The notes: generated from the letters alone by a model not told the origin. 64,000 nt of DNA from Salibaculum sp035270045 (GCF_035270045.1 NZ_DATFIP010000035.1:3889-67888); one strand, 5' to 3'; numbered from the stretch's first letter, positions 51,579 through 60,955 are shown. Numbers and translations: made by a program.

Positions 51579-53431
51579 CCGCGCGGCGCCATTCCATGGG
51601 GCGCTGGCTCTGGTCGGGATACCTGCGTCGGCACCTGCGGATCATCTCGATCGCGCTGGTCGTGATGGTGATCGAGGGCTCCACTCTGGGGGTCATGAGC
51701 TACATGACAAAGCCCATGTTCGACAACGTCTTCATCGGCGGCGACATGACCGCGCTCTGGGTGGTCGGGCTGATTATCATGGGGGTTTTCTTCCTGCGCG
51801 CCATCACCTCGGTGGTGCACCGTGTGCTGCTCAAGCGGGTCTCCGAGCTTAGCGCGGCGCAACTGCGCACCGACCTCATGGCCCACCTGATGACGCTGGA
51901 CATGGCCTTTCACCAGGCCCATTCGCCAGGCACCCTGATCGAGCGGGTGCAGGGCGACGTGCAGGCCCTGGGCCAGGTCTGGATCGGCATCATCACCGGG
52001 CTGGGGCGGGACGTCATCTCCGTGTTCTGGCTGTTCGGCGTGGCGCTTTACATCGACTGGAAATGGACACTGGTGGCGCTGGTTGGGATTCCTCTGCTGG
52101 TGGCGCCTTCGCTCATGGCGCAGCGCTACGTGCGCGGCAAGGCCCGCACCGCGCGCGCGGTCGCGGCCTCGATGTCAACCCGGCTGGACGAGGTTTTCCA
52201 TGGCATCATGCCGATCAAGCTCAACAGCCTCGAAAACTATCAGCAGGGCCGCTACAACAGGCTGAACGATCACCGGGTGACATCGGAAACGCAGGCGGCA
52301 CTGGGCCAGGCGCTGATCCCCGGACTGATCGACATCATGACCGGGATCGGCTTCTTCTGCGTGTTGTTCTTCGCCGGCTCCGAAATCGTGGACGGCGACA
52401 AGACCGTCGGCGATTTCATGGCCTTCTTCACGGCGATGGCACTGGCCTTCGACCCTCTGCGGCGGCTGGGCAACCTCTCGGGGATGTGGCAGGCGGCCGC
52501 GGCGGCGGTCGAGCGCATCCGCGAACTGTTCGACATCCGGCCGACGCTGGTCTCGCCCGCCGCGCCCGCGTCGCCACCGCCGGCCGCGCCCGAGATCCGT
52601 TTCGAGGATGTGCACCTGGCCTATGGCGATCTGCCCGTGCTCCGGGGGGCCAGTTTCACCGCCCAGGCGGGGCGGACCACCGCCCTGGTCGGCGCCTCTG
52701 GCGCGGGCAAGAGCACCGTTTTCAATGTGCTCACCCGGCTTGTCGACCCTCGCGAGGGCCGGGTGACGCTGGACGGCACCCCTGTTGAGAACATGGCCGT
52801 GGACGGCTTGCGCGACCTCGTCTCGACGGTGGCGCAGGACGCCGCGCTTTTCGACGAAAGCCTGCGCGACAACATCCTGCTGGGGCGCGCGGACGTGGAA
52901 CCGGCGCATCTTAAAAAGGTCCTGGATGCGGCGCATGTCTCGGACTTCCTGCCCCAGCTGAGCGATGGACTGGACACGCCCGCCGGGCCCCGCGGGTCCA
53001 ACCTGTCGGGAGGTCAGCGCCAGCGCGTGGCCATTGCCCGCGCGCTGCTACGCGACACGCCGATCCTTTTGTTGGACGAGGCGACCTCGGCACTGGACAC
53101 CAAGTCCGAGGCAATCGTCCAGGCCGCACTGAACCGCCTTGCCGAAGGGCGTACGACGCTCGTGATCGCGCATCGGCTTTCGACCGTGCGTAACGCCGAC
53201 AGGATATTGGTCATGGACAAGGGCCGCGTGGTCGATGAGGGCACCCACGACGAGTTGCTGGCGCGCGGCGGGCTTTATGCCGATCTCTACCGGCTGCAGT
53301 TCAAGGAAGGCCGTCACGTCGGGGACGCCTCCCCCGGCGCCGTGCATCCGCGCAAGGCCGCGACCAAGGCCCCGGTACGCACCGCCCGCGGTCTGATGAC
53401 ACGGCTTTTCCGCGGCACCGATCCATCCTAG
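51575..53431 (+). CDS. ABC exporter, fused membrane and ATPase domains (MsbA-like)
   Basis: 618 residues. Six membrane segments (about 15-330), then a nucleotide-binding domain: Walker A VGASGAGKSTVFNVL, Q-loop VAQDAALFDESL, signature LSGGQRQRVAIARAL, Walker B ILLLDEATSALD and H-loop VIAHRLSTV. Homodimeric exporter; lipid or drug export is typical of the family. Coupled to the phosphatase gene by a 4-bp overlap; ygfZ begins 9 bp after it. Confidence 0.93.
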   Translation: MTARRHSMGRWLWSGYLRRHLRIISIALVVMVIEGSTLGVMSYMTKPMFDNVFIGGDMTALWVVGLIIMGVFFLRAITSVVHRVLLKRVSELSAAQLRTDLMAHLMTLDMAFHQAHSPGTLIERVQGDVQALGQVWIGIITGLGRDVISVFWLFGVALYIDWKWTLVALVGIPLLVAPSLMAQRYVRGKARTARAVAASMSTRLDEVFHGIMPIKLNSLENYQQGRYNRLNDHRVTSETQAALGQALIPGLIDIMTGIGFFCVLFFAGSEIVDGDKTVGDFMAFFTAMALAFDPLRRLGNLSGMWQAAAAAVERIRELFDIRPTLVSPAAPASPPPAAPEIRFEDVHLAYGDLPVLRGASFTAQAGRTTALVGASGAGKSTVFNVLTRLVDPREGRVTLDGTPVENMAVDGLRDLVSTVAQDAALFDESLRDNILLGRADVEPAHLKKVLDAAHVSDFLPQLSDGLDTPAGPRGSNLSGGQRQRVAIARALLRDTPILLLDEATSALDTKSEAIVQAALNRLAEGRTTLVIAHRLSTVRNADRILVMDKGRVVDEGTHDELLARGGLYADLYRLQFKEGRHVGDASPGAVHPRKAATKAPVRTARGLMTRLFRGTDPS

Positions 53432-53440
53432 GTAGGGGCC

Positions 53441-54175
53441 ATGACACAGCGCACAGTTCTTCGCATCACCGGGGATGACAGGAATGGTTTCCTGCAGGGC
53501 CTCGTCACCAATGACACCGATCGCCTGTCCGAGGGCCTGGTCTATACCGCCTTGCTGACGCCGCAGGGCAAACTGATCGTGGATTTCTTCCTGCAGGCGC
53601 AGGGCGACGGCATTCTGCTGGACGTGGCTGCAGAAGAGGCCGCCGCGCTGGCCCGGCGGCTGTCCATGTATAAGCTACGCTCTGCGGTCGAGATTGCCGA
53701 GACTGATCTCGTCGTCTCGCGCGGGGTCGGGCCTGCGCCCGAGGGTGCCCTGCCCGACCCGCGCCACCCCGCGATGGGCTGGCGCCTGATCGGCGAGACG
53801 GACCTTTCAGAAACCCTGGACTGGGACGCGCTACGCGTCGAACACCTGATCCCCGAAACCGGGATAGAGCTGACATCCGACAGCTTTCCGCTGGAGGTCG
53901 GCTTCGACCGGCTGTCGGGCGTGGATTTCAGGAAGGGCTGCTATGTCGGGCAGGAAGTGACCGCGCGGATGAAACACAAGACCGAGCTGCGCAAGGGGCT
54001 TGTCCAGGTGGGGATCGAGGGGACGGCCCCGGTCGGCAACCCGATCACGGCGGGCGAGAAACCGGCCGGCACACTTTACACGCAATCGGGTGACAAGGCG
54101 CTGGCCTACCTGCGGTTCGATCGGGCAAAGGGCCCGATGCAGGCCGGCGAAGCCACTGTGACATGGACCCCGTAA
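53441..54175 (+). CDS. ygfZ: YgfZ/GcvT-fold folate-binding protein
   Basis: 244 residues. ITGDDRNGFLQGLVTND at the N-terminus and the YgfZ signature KGCYVGQEVTARM near residue 165, with its conserved cysteine, are present. YgfZ proteins bind tetrahydrofolate and support iron-sulfur enzymes and tRNA modification. Its 3' end overlaps the next gene by 13 bp. Confidence 0.93.
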   Translation: MTQRTVLRITGDDRNGFLQGLVTNDTDRLSEGLVYTALLTPQGKLIVDFFLQAQGDGILLDVAAEEAAALARRLSMYKLRSAVEIAETDLVVSRGVGPAPEGALPDPRHPAMGWRLIGETDLSETLDWDALRVEHLIPETGIELTSDSFPLEVGFDRLSGVDFRKGCYVGQEVTARMKHKTELRKGLVQVGIEGTAPVGNPITAGEKPAGTLYTQSGDKALAYLRFDRAKGPMQAGEATVTWTP

Positions 54176-54966
54176 GCGCCGCCATCGCCCGACTCTTCGG
54201 GGCGCCGCCTGCGGGATTGCACAGGCTTCAGGGGGGCGACCTTTCCGACATTTGGAAGGTCAGGCTGGCCGACGGGCGCGACGTAGTGGCCAAGGCAGGG
54301 CCGCTGGTGATCCGCGAGGCGCGGATGCTGGAAGCCATGGCCGAGGCCGGCGCACCCGTGCCCCAAGTCCTGGCCAGCGAGAGGACACTGATGGTGCTCG
54401 AATACCTACCCGAGAGCCGACCCGGTCCGGACAGCTGGCACGCTCTGGGCGCTGGTCTGGCCCGGCTGCATGAGACCACGGCGCCGTGCTATGGTTGGTC
54501 CGTCGACTATGCATTCGGCGATGTGGCGATCCCCAATGCACGGGGCGGGGACTGGTCGGGCTTCTGGGCGGAAAACAGGCTGCTGACCGGGCGCGCGATG
54601 CTGCCCGCGGGGCTTGTTCACCGGCTGGAGAGGCTGGCGCATCGCCTGCCCGCGCTGATCCCCGCCGCACCGCCCGCGGCGCTGCTGCACGGCGATATCT
54701 GGTCGGGAAACGCGCTTTTCACAGCCCAGGGGGCCTACCTGATCGACCCGGCCTGCTATCACGGCGACGCCGAGGTCGACCTCGCCATGCTGGAGCTGTT
54801 CGGCACTCCGCACGAGGCGTTCTATGCCGCCTATGGCCGACCACAGGGGGATTGGGCAACGCGCCGCGCGGTTTACCAGCTCTGGCCCGCCCTGGTGCAT
54901 CTGCGGCTTTTCGGGCCTGGCTACATGGGCATGGTCGAGGACAGACTGGCGCGGCTGGGCGCCTGA
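54163..54966 (+). CDS. Fructosamine-3-kinase-like phosphotransferase
   Basis: 267 residues. Protein-kinase-like fold: KAGPLVIREARMLEAM (ATP lysine and glutamate), VLEYLPE hinge, catalytic LLHGDIWSGNALF (HGDxxxxN) and metal loop LIDPACYHGDAEVDLAM. This matches fructosamine kinases, which repair glycated lysines. It overlaps ygfZ by 13 bp and is convergent with efp. Confidence 0.9.
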   Translation: MDPVSAAIARLFGAPPAGLHRLQGGDLSDIWKVRLADGRDVVAKAGPLVIREARMLEAMAEAGAPVPQVLASERTLMVLEYLPESRPGPDSWHALGAGLARLHETTAPCYGWSVDYAFGDVAIPNARGGDWSGFWAENRLLTGRAMLPAGLVHRLERLAHRLPALIPAAPPAALLHGDIWSGNALFTAQGAYLIDPACYHGDAEVDLAMLELFGTPHEAFYAAYGRPQGDWATRRAVYQLWPALVHLRLFGPGYMGMVEDRLARLGA

Positions 54967-54987
54967 CCCGTCGGGAAGGCTGCCCGA

Positions 54988-55551
54988 TCAGGCGCGTTCG
55001 GCGTAGTCCATAGTATCGGTGTTGACGATGATGTCCTCGTCCTGGCCCACGAAGGGCGGCACCATGACCCGCACGCCGTTGTCCAAGACCGCGGGCTTGA
55101 AGCTGTTGGCAGCCGTCTGGCCCTTCACCACCGGCTCGGTCTCGACGACCTTGCAGGTCACTTTTTGCGGCAGGGTCACGTTCAGCGCCTCGGTCTCGTA
55201 ATATTCGATCACCACGGTCATGCCGTCCTGCAGGAAGGGACGTCGCTCGCCCAGAAGGTCCGCGGGCAGCTCGATCTGATCGAAGGTCTCGGCATCCATG
55301 AAGACCAGCATCCCGTCGTTTTCATAAAGGAACTGCTGGTCCTTCTGTTCCAGCCGCACGCGCTCGATCTTGTCGGCCGAGCGAAAGCGTTCGTTCAACT
55401 TGGAATTGTTGCGCAGGTTCTTCATCTCGACCTGGGCGAAGGCGCCACCCTTGCCGGGTTTGACATGGTCCACCTTCACCGCGACCCAGAGGCCGCCGTT
55501 GTGTTCCAGCACGTTGCCGGAACGGATCTCGTTACCGTTGATCTTGGGCAT
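54988..55551 (-). CDS. efp: Elongation factor P
   Basis: 187 residues, three beta-barrel domains. VDHVKPGKGGAFAQVEMKN carries the modifiable K34 loop (KPGKG). It rescues ribosomes stalled at proline runs. Full length and intact. The intergenic strip with the convergent kinase gene can form a long hairpin (CGCCTGA...TCAGGCG) that may terminate both. Confidence 0.96.
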   Translation of the reverse strand: MPKINGNEIRSGNVLEHNGGLWVAVKVDHVKPGKGGAFAQVEMKNLRNNSKLNERFRSADKIERVRLEQKDQQFLYENDGMLVFMDAETFDQIELPADLLGERRPFLQDGMTVVIEYYETEALNVTLPQKVTCKVVETEPVVKGQTAANSFKPAVLDNGVRVMVPPFVGQDEDIIVNTDTMDYAERA

Positions 55552-55769
55552 GTCGAATTGTGTCCAGAATGTGTCGAATGGTTGATCGTCTGTTGAGCGA
55601 GCCTATATCTGCCACAACGCAGTCGAGCAACCCGACAGATACTGTTGTAGACACCGACACGATATGCACTGGGCGCATACCTGCCATTCCAAAAGAGCCC
55701 ACCCGAATCGCCCGTGAACAGGCATATTGCCCCTCACGCCAGTTACAAGACAAAACCGAAGGACCCGAT

Positions 55770-56102
55770 ATGCGAGATCTCGTCGACGGCACCGCGTTCA
55801 ACAACGAGCAAGGCAACCGCGCACGCAAGCTGTTTGCGGCGGTGGTCCTGGCTGCGCTGGATGACGCCATCGCCGATGACAAGAAGTACGGCAACGGGCC
55901 GGAACAGATCGCCCGCTGGGCAAGGTCGCGAGACGGACGCGAGGTCCTGTCCTGTGCCGGGATAGACCCGAACGAACGTGTCGTAACCGGCCTGATGGAT
56001 TTCGTATCCAAGGGTGTGCGCACCTCTGTTGCCCTCTCGCGCGAGGAGAGCGAGCGCCGCCATGCTGCCGAGGCCATCGAAGAGGCCGCAAGGGCAGCCT
56101 GA
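55770..56102 (+). CDS. Conserved hypothetical protein, cytoplasmic
   Basis: 110 residues from ATG 55770, preceded by GAAGGA. Highly charged and helical: FNNEQGNRARKLFAAVVLAA, DDAIADDKKYGNGPEQIARW, AGIDPNERVVTGLMDFVSKG. No catalytic motif, signal or membrane segment. No family name is claimed. It is followed by its own terminator, and upstream lies a 218-bp divergent spacer with efp that should hold both promoters. Confidence 0.75.
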   Translation: MRDLVDGTAFNNEQGNRARKLFAAVVLAALDDAIADDKKYGNGPEQIARWARSRDGREVLSCAGIDPNERVVTGLMDFVSKGVRTSVALSREESERRHAAEAIEEAARAA

Positions 56103-56143
56103 CACGGTGTCCGAGTTCCTGCGCGCCGTCGTTGAGACATGAA

Positions 56144-56173
56144 GCGCGGTCCTTGGCGGGGCCGCGCGTTTTT
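56144..56173 (+). terminator. Rho-independent terminator after 55770-56102
   Basis: GCGCGGTCC (56144-56152) pairs with the 3' arm ending GGCCGCGC (to 56167), one G-T pair, then GTTTTT. The 200 bp beyond it, up to the next gene, show no convincing gene. Confidence 0.85.
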
Positions 56174-56380
56174 CTTCGTGGAACATCGCCGTAGAACACG
56201 TCGCGAAAAAGGGGCACTGGTTTTTCCCGTCTCGGATGGGCACAGCAGGGACCGCGTCCAGCAACCGGAGACCAGGATGGACGCCCTCCCGTTTCTTGGC
56301 AGGACTGTGAACGCGGATATGCCGCCTCGCCCTCGAGACGCGCGCGCTGCGATCCGCTTGCCTGGTGTTCGCCGAAAGCT

Positions 56381-57382
56381 CTAGTCGAAGTCCTGGCTGG
56401 ACAGGATGCGATAGATCTCCCGGCGCACCAGCTTGCGGACATTGCGAGTGATGCGTTCGCCAAGGGCGCCTTGCAATTCCTCGCGCACAATCTCGGCGAC
56501 CAGGGCCCGCAGCGCGGCGGCATCAAGCGCTTCGAGACCGGACAGCTCCTCATCATAGGACGCGTCGTAAGGATCGTCGGGCCCGGTGCCCCGGGCGAGA
56601 TCCTCCGCGGTGGTGTCCTCGTTGGAAGGGTCGTCCTCGGCAGCGGATACCACCTCCTCGGGCGCGTCCTGGACCGTCCGGGCCGCTTCGGCCCCGAAAT
56701 TGATCCGGGACCGGCGGCTTCTGGGCCAAGCCAGGGTTGCGGCCATATTTGCCGCCTCGGACCCGTCAGGCTCGAACCCCTCACCACCGACCGACGCCTC
56801 CAGCTCGGCAATCGTCGCCTCCAATGCCGAGCGTCGATTTTCGGGCGTGGCACTGTCACCGACCGGGGTTTCGGCGGGCTGTTCAGCCACCGTCATCTCG
56901 TGCTGCGCGGTCTCAGATACGGCGCTATCGGTCTCGGACCCGTCCTGATCCGGACCGGACGCATCGGCCTGCGTCACGTCACGGCCGCTATCGGCAGGTT
57001 CCGGCCCTTCACTTTCGTCGCGGCGCAGGAAATTGCCAATCGGACGATCCAGAAGATGCGGCACCACGTCGCCTTCCGTCGCCTCTGGCGCCTCGGCCTC
57101 GGCGGTCTGTCGCGGCGCCTCTTCGTCGTCACGGGAGTGGCCCACAAACGCATCGTCCCCCTGTGTGACAAGCTGCGCCGGGGTCAGAACCAGCTTGGCT
57201 GGACGGTCTTCCTCGGCGGCGCGGCTCTCGGCGGGGTCCTGGCCTGCGCGATGGCCGGCGTCGCCCGCGCCCGCCTGCGATGGCTCGGTCTCTCGGGCAC
57301 GGGCCTGTTCGCCTTCGCTCACCAGTTTCCGGATTGAGGACAGGACATCCTCGATTTCCACGTTTTTGACGGGATCCGACAT
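56381..57382 (-). CDS. Acidic PopZ/DUF2497-like protein
   Basis: 333 residues. A short conserved N-terminal helix (VEIEDVLSSIRKLVSEGEQA) is followed by about 240 low-complexity acidic, Pro/Ala/Glu-rich residues, and a conserved C-terminal helix pair (LRALVAEIVREELQGALGER then ITRNVRKLVRREIYRIL). This helix-disorder-helix plan resembles the polar organiser PopZ (DUF2497), but sequence similarity is weak, so the name is tentative. It lies 75 bp upstream of tolC's stop on the same strand. Confidence 0.65.
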   Translation of the reverse strand: MSDPVKNVEIEDVLSSIRKLVSEGEQARARETEPSQAGAGDAGHRAGQDPAESRAAEEDRPAKLVLTPAQLVTQGDDAFVGHSRDDEEAPRQTAEAEAPEATEGDVVPHLLDRPIGNFLRRDESEGPEPADSGRDVTQADASGPDQDGSETDSAVSETAQHEMTVAEQPAETPVGDSATPENRRSALEATIAELEASVGGEGFEPDGSEAANMAATLAWPRSRRSRINFGAEAARTVQDAPEEVVSAAEDDPSNEDTTAEDLARGTGPDDPYDASYDEELSGLEALDAAALRALVAEIVREELQGALGERITRNVRKLVRREIYRILSSQDFD

Positions 57383-57457
57383 TATTCACCCTGCTTTGGC
57401 CTCGGGTTGAGCTTACGCGCAACGGCGCCAACGAACAACAGATACCGAAGATTTGAG

Positions 57458-58813
57458 CTATTCGCCGATGGAGTCCAGCACCCGGTCCAGGGCACGACCC
57501 TGCGGCGACAGGGTCGCCGGGGCATCCTTGACCAGGTTGTAATAGGCCGCCGGATCATAGGTCTGGACGGCCAGCCCAAGGTGTTCGGCCGTCATCAGCC
57601 CCATCGACGCCAACACCTGGTAGCTGGCGATGACCTCGTCGGCCTGCGCCGAGATCCCGTTGGCACGGGCATCGAGCAATTCCTGTTCGGCATTGAGCAC
57701 GTCAAGCGTGGTGCGCGCGCCCAGCGTCGCCTCTTCGCGCACACCCTCGAAGGCGGTGCGCGCGGCGCGTATCTGAAGCTGGGATGCCTCGCTGCCGGCC
57801 CTGGCCACCCGCAACTGGGCAAAGGCGTTGCCCACGGATTGCGCCACGGACTGGCCCGACAGGTGCAATCCTGCGCGGGCCGCGTCACGCCGCGCGGTCG
57901 CTTGCCGGATCGCGCTTTCCAACTGCCCGCCCGAGTAGATCGGTCCACCGACCGACAGGCCAAGGCTCTCGGTGGCGTTTCCATCGTCGTCGACCGAAGC
58001 CGAGCCGCGCAGGTTGACCGAAGGGCTCAGCGCCGCCTCGGCGGCGCGGAGTGTCAACTCAGCCGCTGTCACGGCCTGCTGCGCCGCCTTGATCGAGGGA
58101 TGGTTGCCAAGAGCAAACCCCCGCGCAGCGTCCTGAGCCCTGTCGAGCGGCGCGGGCGAAACCACGTCGAGGCGGCCCGGCGCCCGGCCCACGGCCGCGC
58201 GGAATTCCTCGATTGACTGCGCCAGCGACCCCTCGGCGGCAGCCAGCTCGCTGCGGGTCGCGGCCAGGCGGGCCTCGGCCAGCGCCACATCCGTGCGCGT
58301 CACCTCGCCCACCTCGAACCGGTCCCGCGCGGCGCGCAGTTCTTCTTCGATCAGGTTCATGTTGCTTTTGCGCAGGGCCACGAACTCGGTGTTGCGGCGC
58401 ACGTTCATGTAGGCGGTGGCCGCGCGCAGCAGGACGTCCTGCTCGATGCCGCGCAGGTTCTGACGGGTTTCGAGGACCAGGGCCTTGGCCGCCTCTGTCC
58501 GGTGCGTACTTGCGCCCCCGTCATAGAGCAGCAGGCTGGCGGAAACCTCGAAATTGGCAGAGGTTGCGCTCCCCCCCAAGGTCCGTGGGGGATCGCTCCA
58601 ATTATAATTCGCCGACCACTGGACGACCGGTCTCAGGGCGGCAAGAGATTGGGCCACGTCCTCGTCCGCGGCGCGAAGAAGCGCCCGGTTCTGATCCAGA
58701 AGGCCTGAATCGCGGTAACTGTCGGCAAGGGCATCGGCCATGGATTCCGCGGCGGCGGGTATTGTCAGCGCGAGGACGAGGCTTGCGGCCGTGGCCAGTC
58801 GGCGAAGGATCAT
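57458..58813 (-). CDS. tolC: TolC family outer membrane efflux protein
   Basis: 451 residues. Signal peptide LATAASLVLALTIPAAA; then two OEP repeats with long coiled-coil helices (residues 25-230 and 240-440), NYNWSDPPRTLGG barrel strands, and GARTTLDVLNAEQELLDARA, the TolC-type equatorial motif. Trimeric outer-membrane channel for type I secretion and efflux. It follows the isoaspartyl methyltransferase-like gene by 49 bp in a two-gene unit. Confidence 0.94.
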   Translation of the reverse strand: MILRRLATAASLVLALTIPAAAESMADALADSYRDSGLLDQNRALLRAADEDVAQSLAALRPVVQWSANYNWSDPPRTLGGSATSANFEVSASLLLYDGGASTHRTEAAKALVLETRQNLRGIEQDVLLRAATAYMNVRRNTEFVALRKSNMNLIEEELRAARDRFEVGEVTRTDVALAEARLAATRSELAAAEGSLAQSIEEFRAAVGRAPGRLDVVSPAPLDRAQDAARGFALGNHPSIKAAQQAVTAAELTLRAAEAALSPSVNLRGSASVDDDGNATESLGLSVGGPIYSGGQLESAIRQATARRDAARAGLHLSGQSVAQSVGNAFAQLRVARAGSEASQLQIRAARTAFEGVREEATLGARTTLDVLNAEQELLDARANGISAQADEVIASYQVLASMGLMTAEHLGLAVQTYDPAAYYNLVKDAPATLSPQGRALDRVLDSIGE

Positions 58814-58862
58814 CTGGAGGGTCTCCCGAATTGGCCGCCGGCAAAACCGGGCCGGCCCCGTG

Positions 58863-59516
58863 TCACAATGTAAAGGCCCGGTGACGCTCGAAGCCGGGCA
58901 CGACCGGCGCGCCCGCGTTGAAGGCCATTCGCCAGGTCATCCCGCCATCCAGCTTGTAGCCGATCCGCATGACGCCAAGGGCACCCTCGCTGAAAAGCAC
59001 GGCCATGCGTCCGCCGTCCTTGAGCTGATCGACCAGCGTCTCGGGCACATGTTCGGCCGCCCCTTCCAGAACGATCACGTCATAGGGCCCCTGCTTGGGC
59101 GCTCCCCCGGCCAGAGTTCCATGCACGACGGCGGCATTGTCCACGTCATGGGTCGAAAGGTTCGCCTGCGCCTCGGCCACGCGGGCCTCATCCTCTTCCA
59201 CGGCCACGACGAACTCTGCCAGCCGCGCCAGGATCGCGGTCGAGTAGCCCAACCCGCAACCAAGATCCATCACCACCTCGGAGTCCCGTATGTCGAGCGC
59301 ATCGAGCATCTTGCCCATGGTGCGCGGCTCGAACATGATCCGTCCCTCGCCAAGGTCGAGATCGTCGTCCACATATGCGGAATCGCGACGGTCATCGGGA
59401 ACGAAATCCTCGCGGGGGACAGCAAGCATCGCATCGATAATGGGAAACTTGGTGACATCCGACGGGCGGACCTGCGTGTCCACCATCACGGTGCGGAGGG
59501 TTTCGTAGTCGGCCAC
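58863..59516 (-). CDS. pcm: Protein-L-isoaspartate O-methyltransferase family protein
   Basis: 217 residues. SAM-binding motif VVMDLGCGLGYSTAILARL near residue 80, DARVAEAQANL and YDVIVLEGAAEHVPETL follow the Pcm fold; the N-terminus TQVRPSDVTKFPIIDAMLAV matches the alphaproteobacterial branch found beside tolC. It may repair isoaspartyl residues; this branch differs from E. coli Pcm in the active-site region, so the substrate is not certain. Confidence 0.85.
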   Translation of the reverse strand: MADYETLRTVMVDTQVRPSDVTKFPIIDAMLAVPREDFVPDDRRDSAYVDDDLDLGEGRIMFEPRTMGKMLDALDIRDSEVVMDLGCGLGYSTAILARLAEFVVAVEEDEARVAEAQANLSTHDVDNAAVVHGTLAGGAPKQGPYDVIVLEGAAEHVPETLVDQLKDGGRMAVLFSEGALGVMRIGYKLDGGMTWRMAFNAGAPVVPGFERHRAFTL

Positions 59517-59648
59517 GCGCTAAACTCTTTCGTTCAGATCATTCCCCGGGTTCTTGCCATATTGCCCCGGCCCCGGCAACGCCTGATCACCCTTGCAAGG
59601 CCACGCGGGCTGGTATATCTCCCGGGTGCTTCGATAGGCACCACAGGC

Positions 59649-59722
59649 GGCGAGTTGGCGGAGTGGTGACGCAGCGGATTGCAAATCCGTGTACACCGGT
59701 TCGATTCCGGTACTCGCCTCCA
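59649..59722 (+). tRNA. tRNA-Cys(GCA)
   Basis: 74 nt with encoded CCA. Acceptor GGCGAGT/ACTCGCC, discriminator T, anticodon loop TTGCAAA (GCA), T-arm CCGGTTCGATTCCGG. The integrase remnant 62 bp downstream points toward it, so its 3' end is the likely attachment site. Confidence 0.97.
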
Positions 59723-59735
59723 TTTATTTTCAATA

Positions 59736-59791
59736 TGTTAGACGACAGAGGGCCCTGTAGCGGGCCAACCGTCTAAACAAACGTCTAAACA
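59736..59791. promoter_or_regulatory. Three CGTCTAA-type repeats between tRNA-Cys and integrase
   Basis: CGTCTAAACA occurs at 59770-59779 and 59782-59791, and an inverted CGTCTAACA at 59736-59744; a GGCCC/GGGCC hairpin (59751-59766) lies between. Repeats placed this way beside an attachment site could be integrase arm sites. The last overlaps the integrase stop. Confidence 0.35.
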
Positions 59792-60795
59792 TTCCGTTTT
59801 TGTTCTGTTCGCATCTGCTGTGCCTGCTTGGCCCGCATGCGCTGTCTCACCTTCTTGGTGTAGTGAAGAACCATTGCGGGACTCTGCCCCGTAACAGCAG
59901 CAATCAAGTCATCTTCACATCCCGCTTCCAGAAGCTCACAGGCTGCGTTGTAGCGCCAGCTGTGAATGTCATAACTCAGGGCCCCAATCTGTTCTCTGAT
60001 CTTTCGCACCGCTTGCGATGCACCCCGATAGGACCATCGGTTGGTGCCGCGTTCATTGGTCAATATGAAAATTGAATGACGGCTGGCGGCATCAAGCGCC
60101 GCCTGAAGCTGAGGCAAGATGGGAACCCATAGTTCCTTTCCGGTCTTGCTTTGTTTGACGACAAACGCGCCGTCTTGGATGTCTGACCAGCGCATCCCCA
60201 ACACATCTCCGATCCGTTGGCCTGTACCAACGCAAAGTTCCATAACCAGCCTTTCGCGCGTTCCGAGCGGACAGGCCGCCCGATAACGAGCCAGAGAATC
60301 CCGAGGCCAAGGCTCTCTCTCGGCCGACACCGTACGAAGTTCAGACACGCCTTTGGCTGGGTTGGCATCACACCACCCCAAGTCCACGCAATGCTCCATA
60401 AGCACCCGCAGGACCCGCAGAGAATAGTTCGCGAAATAGACCTTGTCGGCATTGGTATCGCGCAGGCGGATAACGTCTTTGCGCTTCATGTTCGCCGGGT
60501 TCACATCGCTCATAATGGAAACGAAGAAGTCCAGGTACTTGTCGTAATCCAGCGCAGTGCGAGGTTTGAGCCGCTTATATCTTGGCGACTTACGATAACT
60601 CGCGATCAGGCTCTCAAACGATCGAGCGTGAACTTTACTGGGAGCCGCCTTTCCCGAGAGGATTTAAGCATACTCAGTCCAAAATTCAGGCGTGCCGAAT
60701 TCGTTCCGAAATTTTTGTGACCGCCAGCCCCGACGCTGGAAATACAAACCGTTCCTTTGGCGGTAAACGTGCTTAGGAAGCTCACGTTTTGTCAT
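59785..60795 (-). pseudogene. Tyrosine integrase with a premature stop codon
   Basis: Reading from ATG 60795 gives MTKRELPKHVYRQRNGLYFQ, an arm-binding start, to codon 43; codon 44 is TAA (60664-60666). The same frame then continues without shift through a SAM-like core-binding domain (KVHARSFESLIASYRKSPRY) and a catalytic domain with GTGQRIGDVL (Arg), KTGKE (Lys), HSWRYN (HxxR) and VLHYTKK (Tyr nucleophile), to 59785. Total 337 codons. Re-initiation at ATG 60513 would lose the first 94 residues. The element is therefore probably immobile unless the stop is suppressed. Confidence 0.88.
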
Positions 60796-60955
60796 AACGC
60801 ATATCTATCCTCTCAAATTTATCCATTTCTTCCGGTTGCACGAGATCAATTTCTATTCGGCGCCCGTCTATCGTGACACGACTGACAGCCTTGCCAGCAC
60901 CTTCAAAGGTCCTGAGCATGCTAAGCGCCTTTTGTTCTAGAGACGAGCGTGGCAC
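60782..60955 (-). CDS. Small protein coupled to the integrase gene
   Basis: 57 residues from GTG 60955, which has GGAGGAAAGG about 8 nt upstream; a longer reading from TTG 61033 is possible but less supported. The C-terminus IEIDLVQPEEMDKFERIDMR resembles short proteins often encoded just before alphaproteobacterial integrases. Its last codons overlap the integrase start by 14 bp, so translation is coupled. It may be a directionality or regulatory factor; no helix-turn-helix is obvious. Confidence 0.6.
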   Translation of the reverse strand: MPRSSLEQKALSMLRTFEGAGKAVSRVTIDGRRIEIDLVQPEEMDKFERIDMRYDKT

